Positions 17,503 through 28,008 of a stretch of 64,000 nt of DNA are shown piece after piece. The DNA is from Amycolatopsis mediterranei. GTDB lineage: Bacteria; Actinomycetota; Actinomycetes; Mycobacteriales; Pseudonocardiaceae. Under the pieces are notes generated by a model, which had not been told where the DNA came from, did no database searches, and saw nothing but the letters and a program-made list of their open reading frames with translations. The stretch covers positions 10,510,081-10,574,080 of the forward strand of contig NZ_CP100416.1 in NCBI RefSeq assembly GCF_026017845.1, written 5' to 3'. A program made the position numbers and the translations under genes. The first letter of the stretch is position 1; each line of letters opens with the position of its first letter.

Positions 17503-17817
17503 TCAGTCCTCCACCTTGAAGACGTCCTTGAACTCCGCCTCGTCGGCTTCCTTCAGCTGCTGCCACAGCTGAATGCGGGCCGAATGGTCGTAGGACGACG
17601 TCGACGCCGATTCGATCGCGATCTCCGCCGCCTGCTGGGCGAGCGCGCAGATCGCCGCGAGCGGGATGCCGAGCAGGCCGAACGCTTCGGGGTGCTCGGT
17701 CGCGCGGGCGGCTTCCGTGCACTTGTCGATCCGGTCGGTGATCGCCTCGATGTTCTCGCGGTGTTTCCGCAGCTCCTGCGGGTCGACCGCGAAGCCCGGG
17801 CCGCCTGGTCCGGCCAT
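17503..17817 (-). CDS. EspC-like type VII secretion target
   Basis: This is a 104-residue all-helical protein of the DUF2580/EspC class. The start FAVDPQELRKHRENIEAITD and the later small-residue helix (GIPLAAICALAQQA) match the usual pattern of these ESX-associated substrates, which form helical hairpins and are exported with PE/PPE or WXG partners. ATG 17817 follows a GGGAGGGGA ribosome-binding site. It sits between the YbaB-like gene and the WXG protein and probably pairs with one of them. Confidence 0.82.
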   Translation of the reverse strand: MAGPGGPGFAVDPQELRKHRENIEAITDRIDKCTEAARATEHPEAFGLLGIPLAAICALAQQAAEIAIESASTSSYDHSARIQLWQQLKEADEAEFKDVFKVED

Positions 17818-17840
17818 GGTTCCCCTCCCTCGCCCGCGCT

Positions 17841-18365
17841 TCAGCGCAGGTAGTCGCCGTCGCTGAAGTAGTCGTCGTCGCGGCCTTCGTCGGACGACGG
17901 GCGCGGCGCGCGCGGCGGCTCCGGCGATTTCGGCGGCGTGGGCAGCTGCCGCTCCTCTTCCGGCACGAACCGGTCGCCCTCGTCGCGCGGCGCGGCCGGC
18001 GGCGGGGCGAACCCTTCCGGTTCGGGTGCCGGGAAGGCCTGCTCGAGCCGGCTGACCAGCTGGTTCATCACTTCGGGGCCGACCGGATCGGTGACTCCGG
18101 CCTGTACCGCCCAGGCGAGCTTGCTCTGGGCGGACTTGACGGTGCGGAGGATCTCCTCGGCGAGGTCGGGCTTGTCCCGTACGCCCAGGCCGATCTCCAG
18201 GCCGACGAGGTTGCCGGCGTGGTCGACCTTCACCCCGATCTGGCCGTCTTTGCTGCGCTCGGAAACCGAGACCGCTTCGATCTCGCTGACCATCCGATCA
18301 GCTTTGCGCCGGGACTTCGCCATCCGGGCTTCGAAGTCCGCGATCAGCTGCTCAGGGTTCGACAC
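17841..18365 (-). CDS. YbaB/EbfC-family protein (EspL-like)
   Basis: The 174-residue protein carries a YbaB/EbfC core: an N-terminal helix (EQLIADFEARMAKSRRKADR), then beta strands (QIGVKVDHAGNLVGLEIGLG) and a second helix. An acidic Pro-rich tail (residues ~120-174) follows. YbaB proteins bind DNA, but relatives coded with ESX systems, such as EspL of M. tuberculosis, act as secretion-linked chaperones or structural partners; the context favours the latter. GTG 18363-18365 is preferred over ATG 18395 because GGGGAGG lies five bases before it. It is the first gene of the minus-strand set and diverges from the small membrane protein gene. Confidence 0.82.
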   Translation of the reverse strand: MSNPEQLIADFEARMAKSRRKADRMVSEIEAVSVSERSKDGQIGVKVDHAGNLVGLEIGLGVRDKPDLAEEILRTVKSAQSKLAWAVQAGVTDPVGPEVMNQLVSRLEQAFPAPEPEGFAPPPAAPRDEGDRFVPEEERQLPTPPKSPEPPRAPRPSSDEGRDDDYFSDGDYLR

Positions 18366-18370
18366 GCGAA

Positions 18371-18377
18371 CCTCCCC
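18371..18377 (-). promoter_or_regulatory. Start-deciding ribosome-binding site
   Basis: GGGGAGG on the minus strand, five bases before GTG 18365, places the YbaB-like start ten codons inside the longest frame. Confidence 0.75.
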
Positions 18378-18513
18378 GTTCACGTCAGTAGCCATTCGGC
18401 GACCGAGTGTGGCATACCGCCCCGACAGTTTCGCGGGAGTTCCGGTTTTCCTCACCTCATCCGGGTGGCAATCCTGGTGTTCGCGCTGGTCAGCGGCTCC
18501 TACTGTGCTCTAC

Positions 18514-18894
18514 ATGACCATCTCTGACTGGAAACGGACGATCTACGCAGCCCTCGCGCTGCCCGCGTACCTGGCCGGTCCGAAAGCGCGGCGGTGGCTC
18601 GCGCGGCGGTGGCTCGGCGCCGAGCCGAAGCGAGGTGGCTTCGGCGCCGCCGTCGCGGCTTTTCCGATCGCCTTGCTGGTCTGGTACCTCGTCGGGCGGA
18701 TCGGAACCTTCGGGTTCTTCTGGACCGAGGCCGGAGCCGCCGGGTCATGGGGCGGCCCGTCGCTGATCGGGGCCTGGGCCGTGCACTTCTTCGGGGCGCT
18801 CGGCATGGTCGTCATCTGCATGTGGCTGCTGCGCCCGCTGATCCGGTGGCAGGTGCAAACGCCTGACCTGGCCGATTCGCCGCACAGCCGGTAA
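18514..18894 (+). CDS. Small integral membrane protein
   Basis: The 126-residue protein has a basic amphipathic N-terminus (KARRWLARRWLG) and two clear membrane segments, AAFPIALLVWYLVGRIGTFG and AVHFFGALGMVVICMWLL. No family was recognised. The start is well placed: TACTGT (18501-18506) lies seven bases before ATG 18514, a typical leaderless arrangement. It stands between the two divergent T7SS-linked gene sets, 60 bases before the PPE-like gene, and might be a membrane component of that set. Confidence 0.72.
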   Translation: MTISDWKRTIYAALALPAYLAGPKARRWLARRWLGAEPKRGGFGAAVAAFPIALLVWYLVGRIGTFGFFWTEAGAAGSWGGPSLIGAWAVHFFGALGMVVICMWLLRPLIRWQVQTPDLADSPHSR

Positions 18895-18954
18895 CCGGTG
18901 GGGTATTGTCCGTGACGCAAGAGGGGAGATCGAACGCGAGGGGAGCGCTGTTCG

Positions 18955-20355
18955 GTGGGGTTGTTCGGCGACATGCTCGACGCTGCCAAGCACGCCGGGT
19001 CGGAGATCGCGCACGCCGTCCAGTCGGGTGGCGAGCGGCTCGGCAACGTCCTGACCGGCGCGGGCGTCGGCCTGCTCGCGGGTGGGCTGCCCGGCGCGGT
19101 CGCGGGCGCCTACGTCGGCTCGCAGACCGGCACCGGGGCGGCGAACCCGCAGGCTTCCGGGCTGTCACCCGGTCAGCTGGTCCAGGCCGTGCACAACGGT
19201 CCCGGCACCAAGTCGCTGCAGGACGTGCACCAGGCCGGTGTCGACCAGTCGACCTACCAGCGCCAGCTCGAGCAGGGCACCCGTGAACTGACCGCCGATC
19301 TCGAGTCCGCGTGGACCGGCGGCGCGTCGGACATGGCCCGGGAGCGGCTCCAGCCGTTGACGGCGTCGGCCACCTCGGCATCCGCGACGCTGGATCGCAA
19401 CTCGACGCTGGCCCAGGCGCAGATCGAGCAGTTCCACCAGCTGAAGAACTCGCTGCACCCGGACGTCACCGACCAGCCGCCGACGCGCAGCGCCTGGGAC
19501 GTCGTGACGCCGTGGGACACCGACACCGAAGACAAGATCAACCAGTACAACCGGAAGGCCCAGGAGAACGTCGAGCGGTACACCGCGTATTCGCAGCAGA
19601 CCAGCTCGAACACCGCGGCCCGGACGATCGACTACGGCCAGCTCGGCGCGTACACCGGCGGCGACTTCACGGTGCAGGAACCGAAGAAGCCGGTCGAGCC
19701 GCCCTCTCGCAAGGGCACCCGGACGGGTGGCGACGACGACCGGTCGATCGGCACCCAGGTGCAGCCGCCTGCCGTTCACCCGCCGGTCGTCCAGCCACCA
19801 CCGCCGGGGCACGTCACGCCGCCAGGCCAGGTCGCGCCGCCGCCGGGGCACGTCACACCGCCGGGTTCGCACACCTCCGGCGTGGACGACAGTGTTCGCG
19901 CGCAGGGTTACGTGCCGCCATCGACGCAGTACCCGCCGGGCTACCAGCCACCGGGGACGGGACCGGGGGGCTTCGGCCCCGGGTCGGGTCCCGGAGGCGG
20001 TTTCGGGCCGGGCTTCGGCCCTGGTGGCAGCGGCTTCGGGCCGGGCTCGTCGTCCGGCGCGGGCAGCGGCACCGGCGCGGGCAGCGGCACCGGCTCAGGT
20101 GCCCGAGGCCCGGGTGCGGCGAGCGGAGCCGGCGTCCCCGGCGAAGGGCGTCCCGGCTCGGCCGGCGGGATCCGTGGCGGCGCGGCGGGCAAACCGGGCT
20201 CGCCGGGGATGGGCGGCATGGGCCAGGGCGCGAAGGGCGGCAAAGGCGAGGAGGACACGGAGCACCAGCGTGCGTCGTACCTGGTGGAGGCGGATCCGGA
20301 GAGCATCTTCGGTGGCTCCGACGAGCGGACGGTGCCCCCAGTGATCGGGCTGTGA
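18955..20355 (+). CDS. PPE-like T7SS substrate with Gly/Pro-rich tail
   Basis: The 466-residue protein begins with an amphipathic and Gly-rich segment (GVGLLAGGLPGAVAGAYVGS). It then forms long helices with a WxG-type turn (SAWTGGASDMARERLQPL, about residue 119), as in PPE or EspB-like proteins. From about residue 245 it becomes a disordered Pro/Gly tail (HPPVVQPPPPGHV, PGGGFGPGFGPGGSGFG) of over 170 residues. GTG 18955 has GGGGAG about ten bases upstream. The stop overlaps the start of espG, and EspG proteins are chaperones of PPE-type substrates, so this is the likely client. The tail could span or coat the cell wall, by inference. Confidence 0.8.
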   Translation: MGLFGDMLDAAKHAGSEIAHAVQSGGERLGNVLTGAGVGLLAGGLPGAVAGAYVGSQTGTGAANPQASGLSPGQLVQAVHNGPGTKSLQDVHQAGVDQSTYQRQLEQGTRELTADLESAWTGGASDMARERLQPLTASATSASATLDRNSTLAQAQIEQFHQLKNSLHPDVTDQPPTRSAWDVVTPWDTDTEDKINQYNRKAQENVERYTAYSQQTSSNTAARTIDYGQLGAYTGGDFTVQEPKKPVEPPSRKGTRTGGDDDRSIGTQVQPPAVHPPVVQPPPPGHVTPPGQVAPPPGHVTPPGSHTSGVDDSVRAQGYVPPSTQYPPGYQPPGTGPGGFGPGSGPGGGFGPGFGPGGSGFGPGSSSGAGSGTGAGSGTGSGARGPGAASGAGVPGEGRPGSAGGIRGGAAGKPGSPGMGGMGQGAKGGKGEEDTEHQRASYLVEADPESIFGGSDERTVPPVIGL

Positions 20356-21095
20356 TCTTCCTGCCCAAGGCCGCTCTGCTCACCGCGTGGGAGTGGGAGC
20401 GACACGGCACACCGCCCGCGGTCCTGGGCGCCGACAACCTCTGGCTCGGCGACGAAACCCGCAAGCGGCTCGACGAGAAGGTCCTCGACGTCCTGGCGTC
20501 GCTCCGGCTCGCCACGGGCGGCACGTTGACGCGCGAATTCCGCGACGTCCTGCGCATCCTGGCGAAGGGCGCCCACCAGTTCACGGCGTGGCTGGGCGAC
20601 CTCGAAGCGGACGAGTCAGGCGCGGTCCTCGTGTCGGCAGCCGGCCCCGACGCGCTCCGGCTCATCCGGAAGGACGACACGGTCCGGATCGACGCCGTGG
20701 AACCGTCGCGGCTCGCGGAGTCGCTGGTGGACGTGCTGCCGCCGGTGCCGCCCGCACGGATTTCGCCGGTCTCGATTCCGGAAGCGCGGTTCTCGGGCCG
20801 CGCCGTCGAAGATTCGTACGACCTCGACGACCCGACCGTCGACCGGGGCCGCGACCCGTTGCCGTGGGCGCGGCGGCTGATGGCGGCGCGGCGGACGGGG
20901 CTGCACCAGTGCTACGCCGTGAACCGGGGGATTCGCAGCGCGCCGATCACAGCGGTGGACGTCGCCGGGACCGGGCGGGTGCTGACGTATGTGTATCCGG
21001 GGCGCGAGCGGATGGTCAGCTTCCAGCCGGGGACCCGGGGTGCGCTGACCGATGTCCTGTACGCGACCCTGAACGGGTTAGGGGGAGGACGATGA
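20352..21095 (+). CDS. EspG-family T7SS chaperone
   Basis: The 247-residue cytosolic protein matches the EspG family: AWEWERHGTPPAVLG near the start, a central beta region (GAVLVSAAGPDALRLIRKDD) and the closing RERMVSFQPGTRGALTDVLY. EspG binds the tip of PE-PPE-like dimers and keeps them soluble before export by the ESX machine. GTG 20352 overlaps the preceding stop by four bases and its own stop overlaps the next ATG, so four genes from 18955 to 22113 are translationally coupled. No secretion ATPase or Ecc component is nearby, so the client must use a T7SS encoded elsewhere. Confidence 0.9.
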   Translation: MIFLPKAALLTAWEWERHGTPPAVLGADNLWLGDETRKRLDEKVLDVLASLRLATGGTLTREFRDVLRILAKGAHQFTAWLGDLEADESGAVLVSAAGPDALRLIRKDDTVRIDAVEPSRLAESLVDVLPPVPPARISPVSIPEARFSGRAVEDSYDLDDPTVDRGRDPLPWARRLMAARRTGLHQCYAVNRGIRSAPITAVDVAGTGRVLTYVYPGRERMVSFQPGTRGALTDVLYATLNGLGGGR

Positions 21096-21493
21096 CCGGT
21101 TCGATGTTCAGCGGGATCAACTTCATGGCGACGGACATGCCGAGCGGAGGATCGTCTCCCGCTGGTGGGCAAGGCTTCGCGATGAGCTCGGCCGAAATGC
21201 GCGCGATGCTCGAGAAGGCCAAAACTCAACGTGAAGGACTCGCCGAGCAGTTGCGAAAGGCGCGGTACTTGATGCAGGCGACACCGCCGGCGGAAGAACC
21301 GGTCAGCCAAGCGGCGGTCAACGGGCCGAACGGGATCAACGAGGCAGGCGCGTACTACGAAGGCCACCTGCACTACCAGTTCAACTACCTCACGGAGTTG
21401 ATCCAGAAGTTGCAGCAGGCACTCGGCATCACCGAGGCCGCGGATCAGCAAGCAGCAGACTCGACCAAGACGATCAAGGGGTCGCTCGAATGA
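21092..21493 (+). CDS. Small helical protein of the EspG operon
   Basis: The 133-residue protein is predicted largely helical with a coiled-coil-like stretch (SSAEMRAMLEKAKTQREGLA) and a Gln-rich C-terminal helix (LTELIQKLQQALGITEAADQ). No catalytic motif or signal peptide is seen. The size and position between espG and the DUF3558 lipoprotein suggest a PE-like partner of the PPE-like protein, but the PE motif itself is not evident. ATG 21092 overlaps the espG stop and is preceded by GGGGGAGGAC. Confidence 0.72.
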   Translation: MTGSMFSGINFMATDMPSGGSSPAGGQGFAMSSAEMRAMLEKAKTQREGLAEQLRKARYLMQATPPAEEPVSQAAVNGPNGINEAGAYYEGHLHYQFNYLTELIQKLQQALGITEAADQQAADSTKTIKGSLE

Positions 21494-22113
21494 GGCGTCA
21501 TGTTCTCCTGGCCGCCACAGCAGTCACTTTGGGGACTGCGTTGTTGACCTCGTGCACCGGCAAGACCCCGACGAACGGCACGGCCGGCCCCGCATCGACC
21601 AGCAGCAGCGCGGAACTGCCGAACAGCGGGGCACCGAAGGTGGGCAACCCGCTGCCGGCGGCCGCACTGGAGGGCAGCCCCTGCGATTCGGCTCTGACGT
21701 CCGAACAGCTCACGGGGTACCTCGGGAAACCGACCGCCCCGAAGACGAGCGACACCGAACTGGGCCCCACGTGCGACTGGGCCAGCGCCTCGGGAACGGC
21801 AGCCGGAATCCTGGTCGGGTACGACACCAAGTCCGGGCAAGGATTGAGCCTCGCCTACAAGAACGTGAAGCCGAAGGCCAAGCGCTGGGTGGACGACCTG
21901 GAACCGATCCAGGGTTATCCGGCGGTGGGCTACGTTGACGCCGGAACGACAGACAACCGTGCCTGCGTGATCGTCGTCGGCGTCGCGGACAACCTCGCCT
22001 ACTCGGTCTCGCTCAGCATCGGCGACTCGGCGGTCCAGGCCGGCAAGGACGCCTGCCAGCTCGGGCGCGGGGTGGCCGACACGGTGCTGACCAACCTCAA
22101 GGCGCGGGCCTGA
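21490..22113 (+). CDS. DUF3558 lipoprotein
   Basis: This 207-residue lipoprotein has the signal RRHVLLAATAVTLGTALLTSC ending at the lipobox LTSC. A Ser/Thr-rich linker and a DUF3558 domain follow, with conserved cysteines in SPCDSALTSEQL, GPTCDWAS, NRACVIVVG and KDACQLG. Such proteins are anchored outside the membrane and often coded with ESX genes in Pseudonocardiaceae, though their activity is not established. ATG 21490 overlaps the preceding stop (ATGA), making it the last gene of the four-gene unit. No terminator hairpin is evident before the TetR gene. Confidence 0.88.
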   Translation: MRRHVLLAATAVTLGTALLTSCTGKTPTNGTAGPASTSSSAELPNSGAPKVGNPLPAAALEGSPCDSALTSEQLTGYLGKPTAPKTSDTELGPTCDWASASGTAAGILVGYDTKSGQGLSLAYKNVKPKAKRWVDDLEPIQGYPAVGYVDAGTTDNRACVIVVGVADNLAYSVSLSIGDSAVQAGKDACQLGRGVADTVLTNLKARA

Positions 22114-22185
22114 GCTGCACCTTTTCGTTACGGCAGACCTCGCGTTGATGCAAAATCTGTCGTACCAACCACCTAGACTGTTCGG

Positions 22186-22923
22186 ATGAGCCACCCCACT
22201 CGAAGGGGTCGCGCGCGTGCGGCTACCGAACAGGACATCCGGCGGACCGCCCGGAAACTGCTCGTCGAGCAGGGGCCGGAGGCGGTCACCCTGCGCGCCA
22301 TCGCACGGGAGCTGGGGATCACCGCGCCCGCGCTCTACCGGTACTACGAGTCCCGGGACGACCTCGTCGAGAACCTGCGGCTGGACGTCTGCGCCGACCT
22401 GGCCGACGACCTCGCCGAGGAGATCGCCGAGCTGCCGGACGACGGGGTGCTGCAGCTGTTCGCCATCTGCAAGGGCTTCCGGCGGTGGGCGCTCACCCAC
22501 ACGAAGGAATTCACGCTGGTCTTCGCGTCGCCGACCGGCGGCGTCGGGTCGACGTCGGGGAGTGCGCTGAGCCGGGTCGACGAGCCGTTCGGGCGGATCT
22601 TCCTCGCCGCCGCCGGGCGGGTGCTCGCCCGCCACGACATCGTCTTGCCCTCGGCCAGCGGCGTGCCCGACGAGCTGCGGGACGACCTGAAGACCTTCCA
22701 GGAGTCGCTGGTCGCCGTGCTCGTCGAGTCCGATCAGGGTGTGCCGGTGGAGAAGATCGACCTCGGCGTGACGTACCTGATGATCCAGTTCTGGGCCCGG
22801 CTCTACGGGCACGTCACGCTCGAGGTCTTCGGCAACTACCCGATCCCGATGTCCAAACCGGACGTCCTGTTCGAGGCGATGCTCACCGACCTCGCCCGGG
22901 AGATCGGGCTCTACTCCGGTTAG
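22186..22923 (+). CDS. TetR/AcrR-family regulator
   Basis: The 245-residue protein has an N-terminal TetR helix-turn-helix (DIRRTARKLLVEQGPEAVTL, then ARELGITAPALYRYYESRDD) and a C-terminal ligand domain of the TetR_C_13/WHG-like kind. ATG 22186 lies six bases after TAGACT, a leaderless promoter. Just upstream is an imperfect inverted repeat, TTACGGCAGA and TCTGTCGTA separated by about 19 bases, a possible autoregulatory site. The gene converges with an SDR gene with a four-base overlap of the two ends; such pairs are often regulator and target, but this is inferred. Confidence 0.9.
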   Translation: MSHPTRRGRARAATEQDIRRTARKLLVEQGPEAVTLRAIARELGITAPALYRYYESRDDLVENLRLDVCADLADDLAEEIAELPDDGVLQLFAICKGFRRWALTHTKEFTLVFASPTGGVGSTSGSALSRVDEPFGRIFLAAAGRVLARHDIVLPSASGVPDELRDDLKTFQESLVAVLVESDQGVPVEKIDLGVTYLMIQFWARLYGHVTLEVFGNYPIPMSKPDVLFEAMLTDLAREIGLYSG

Positions 22924-23657
22924 GCCGCGTGGCCGCCATCCACCGAGAGCACCGCCGCCGTCACGTACGCGCTGGCCGGGGCCGCCAGGTACGACACCGC
23001 CGCGGCCACCTCGGACGGCGACCCGTAGCGGTCGAACGCCGTCAGGGCGCGCTGGTCGGCCGCATACGGACCGTCGGCCGGGTTCATCTCCGTGTCCGTC
23101 GGACCCGGGTGGACCAGGTTCACCGTGATGCCGCGCGGGCCGAGTTCGCGGGCCAAAGCCTTGGTCAGGCCGACCATCGCCGCCTTGCTCGTCGCGTACA
23201 GCGCCATGCCCGGGCCGGGCACGCGGTCGGTGACGCAGCTGCCGATCGTGATCACGCGACCGCCGTCGGCCAGGACACCGGCCGCCGCCTGCGTCGCGGC
23301 GAACACGCCGCGGACGTTCACCGCCAGCACGCGGTCGACGTCCTCGATCGCGGTCTCGGTGAATGCGCCGACGAACCCGACGCCCGCATTGTTGACCAGG
23401 ACGTCGAGCCGGCCGAACTCCGCGACGGTCGCCGAAACCGCCGCCGACACCGCGGCCGCGTCCGCCGAATCCGCCTGGATCGCCAGCGCGCGGCGGCCGA
23501 GGTGCTTGATCTGTTCGACCACCTCGGCCGCCCGCGCGGCGTTGTTCACATACGTCAGCGCAACGTCGGCGCCGTCCTCGGCGAGCCGCAGTGCGGTGGC
23601 CGCGCCGATGCCACGGCTGCCGCCCGTCACCAGGGCCACCTTGCCGTCGAGGGTCAT
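22920..23657 (-). CDS. SDR-family oxidoreductase
   Basis: The 245-residue classical short-chain dehydrogenase has the nucleotide-binding TGGSRGIGAATAL, NNAGVGFVG, and catalytic residues: Ser in TIGSCVTD and the YxxxK motif as YATSK. HPGPTDTEMNP and the C-terminal LSVDGGHAA are standard for 3-ketoacyl-ACP-reductase-like SDRs. Arg/Asp patterns suggest NADP(H) use, but the substrate is unknown. ATG 23657 is preceded by GAAGGAGAA. An 11-bp imperfect inverted repeat lies just upstream. Confidence 0.92.
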   Translation of the reverse strand: MTLDGKVALVTGGSRGIGAATALRLAEDGADVALTYVNNAARAAEVVEQIKHLGRRALAIQADSADAAAVSAAVSATVAEFGRLDVLVNNAGVGFVGAFTETAIEDVDRVLAVNVRGVFAATQAAAGVLADGGRVITIGSCVTDRVPGPGMALYATSKAAMVGLTKALARELGPRGITVNLVHPGPTDTEMNPADGPYAADQRALTAFDRYGSPSEVAAAVSYLAAPASAYVTAAVLSVDGGHAA

Positions 23658-23672
23658 TCCCGGTTCTCCTTC

Positions 23673-23702
23673 GATCGAGCCGTTTTCGTTGACGGCTCAA
23701 TC
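23673..23702. repeat. Inverted repeat upstream of the SDR gene
   Basis: GATCGAGCCGT (23673-23683) and ACGGCTCAATC (23692-23702) form an 11-bp repeat with one mismatch and an 8-base spacer. It lies 16-45 bases before the SDR start and 46 bases after the leuS stop. It could be a TetR-type operator for the SDR gene or the leuS terminator; there is no U-run to decide. Confidence 0.6.
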
Positions 23703-23747
23703 AAATCGAGAACACCGAAGAAGCACCGGCGGCTTTCCGACAGAGCG

Positions 23748-26588
<2,841 letters not shown>

Positions 26589-26665
26589 GACGTCTTCCTT
26601 CGTTTCAAGCTCGAGGCACTTTTCCCCGCCGAGAGCTCATCGATACAGCCGCTCCAGAAACAACT

Positions 26666-26731
26666 CGACCCCTCAGCCACCAGGGCATGAGGGGTCGCCG
26701 CGCCGGCCAGGCCGGGCCTGGTCAGCGCGGC
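26666..26731 (-). promoter_or_regulatory. leuS attenuator: terminator and competing hairpins
   Basis: The 10-bp hairpin (26666-26675 with 26688-26697, 12-base loop) is followed on the minus strand by GAGTTGTTTCTGG, a likely terminator 78 bases before leuS. Upstream, GCCGCGC/GCGCGGC (26697-26703, 26725-26731) closes over the leader-peptide end, with an inner CCAGG/CCTGG stem. The RNA ACCAGG next to the leader stop (26717-26722) can also pair with CCUGGU in the terminator loop (26679-26684), giving an antiterminator choice. Positions and pairings are seen in the sequence; the switching is inferred. Confidence 0.7.
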
Positions 26732-26760
26732 AGGCTAAGGAGCCGCCGAGCCGTGTTCAT
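26722..26760 (-). CDS. leuS leader peptide
   Basis: A 12-residue frame, MNTARRLLSLPR, has three Leu codons (CTC, CTT, CTG) in residues 7-10. TACGAT lies six bases before its ATG, so it would be read from the 5' end of a leaderless transcript. It is followed by alternative hairpins and a terminator ahead of leuS, the architecture of ribosome-mediated attenuation. Confidence 0.7.
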   Translation of the reverse strand: MNTARRLLSLPR

Positions 26761-26781
26761 GTGCACATCGTAACTTGCTGG

Positions 26782-27954
26782 TCAAAGCCGTTCGGAGGGG
26801 ACCGCCAGTGCGGCGAACTGGGTGACCTGCGTCGCCGAGAAGTTGTCGTCGCTGACGATGATCAAGCTGCGCTCGCCGTTCGGCAGCTTCGGACCCCAGG
26901 TCATGCCCTCCAGGTTGTCCACAGTGGACAATCCGAGGTCGGCCGCGTCGAAGAGGAGCCGCTTCTTCACCGGCTTGACGTGCTTCGCGTCGCTCAGGGA
27001 CTTGACGTTCAGGACGTTCGTTGCGCCCTTGGTGTCGATCTCGTAGACGCGGACCTTGTTGCCGACGCCGGTGACGAACGAGCGTTCCATCATCAGGAAC
27101 TTCGTCGGGTCGGCCTGGTCGACGGCCAGCATCGAGGACACGCCCGTGGTGGCGAACGCGCCAGCGGGCACCGGTGACGCGAAAATCGGCTCCTGCGGGT
27201 AGGCATACTGCGCGAAGACCGGACCGAACCGGGACTGCAGGGTGATCCGCGACAGCGCGCCGGCCGTCGTCGTCGGCATCGAGCCGTCCTGAAGCAGCGG
27301 GCCTTCGAGCTCGCTGGCGATCAGCGACCCGAACCCGGCGAAGGTGAGGCCTTCGAGGGCCAGGTTCTGGCGCGGCCCCGCCGCCGGCGTCATCTTTTCG
27401 TTCGCCGGGATCGGCAGGTCGCGGACGTATTCGCCGTCGCGGCGCGCCTCGCGGATCGACGGGTCGATCAGCGTCGTCGCCGTCCGCTCGCCCTCCTGCG
27501 ACCAGTAGTAGCCGCCGGTCCACGGGTCGACGCGCAGCTCTTCGGGGTCGATCGTCTGCTCGTTCTGCGGCTTCGCCGGATCGTTCTGCGTGAGCGGCGG
27601 GTACGGCGTGCCGTCCGGGCGCAGCAGCGGCTTCGTGCCGGTCAGGGTGACCGGGCCGACGCCGTTCGCCGACACCGGGAACGTCGCCGTGTAGAACCGG
27701 GCGGGGTTGATCGCCGACCGGTCGTCGCAGATCAGCGCGTAGCCGCCGGTCCGCGGGTCGTAGTCGATGCTGGACAGGCCGCCGACCGTCGTGCCTTGGA
27801 ACTGGAGGGCGTTCGGGACGATCTTCTCGCCGAGCAGCCGGATCGGCCGCTGGTGACTCTCGGTGGCACTCGCCGGCGCCGCGGCGAGGATTCCCCCGAT
27901 CAGGGCAGCGGTCAGGACGGTGGGCAGTACACGCGGTGACATGGCCTGTAGCAC
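26782..27954 (-). CDS. Secreted esterase-like phytase-family protein
   Basis: The 390-residue protein has a signal peptide (LPTVLTAALIGGILAAAPASA). The mature domain matches the esterase-like activity of phytase family (PF13449): GGLSSIDYDPRTGGYALICD near the start, DPEELRVDPWTGGYYWSQEG in the middle, and MTWGPKLPNGERSLIIVSDD at the end. These are beta-propeller proteins thought to hydrolyse phosphate or ester bonds outside the cell. GTG 27954 sits eight bases after TACCCT; ATG 27942 is an alternative start within the same signal peptide. It diverges from the SdpI-like gene, whose start is 54 bases away. Confidence 0.88.
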   Translation of the reverse strand: MLQAMSPRVLPTVLTAALIGGILAAAPASATESHQRPIRLLGEKIVPNALQFQGTTVGGLSSIDYDPRTGGYALICDDRSAINPARFYTATFPVSANGVGPVTLTGTKPLLRPDGTPYPPLTQNDPAKPQNEQTIDPEELRVDPWTGGYYWSQEGERTATTLIDPSIREARRDGEYVRDLPIPANEKMTPAAGPRQNLALEGLTFAGFGSLIASELEGPLLQDGSMPTTTAGALSRITLQSRFGPVFAQYAYPQEPIFASPVPAGAFATTGVSSMLAVDQADPTKFLMMERSFVTGVGNKVRVYEIDTKGATNVLNVKSLSDAKHVKPVKKRLLFDAADLGLSTVDNLEGMTWGPKLPNGERSLIIVSDDNFSATQVTQFAALAVPSERL

Positions 27955-28008
27955 AGTCGATCAGGGTATCCGGCAGGTTGCCGGGACGTCACGCTTATCC
28001 TTGACCCC

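Noticed and set aside
26589..26781. T-box riboswitch upstream of leuS
   Set aside because: No stem I specifier loop, AGUA bulge or UGGN T-box sequence; the leader-peptide arrangement explains the region better.
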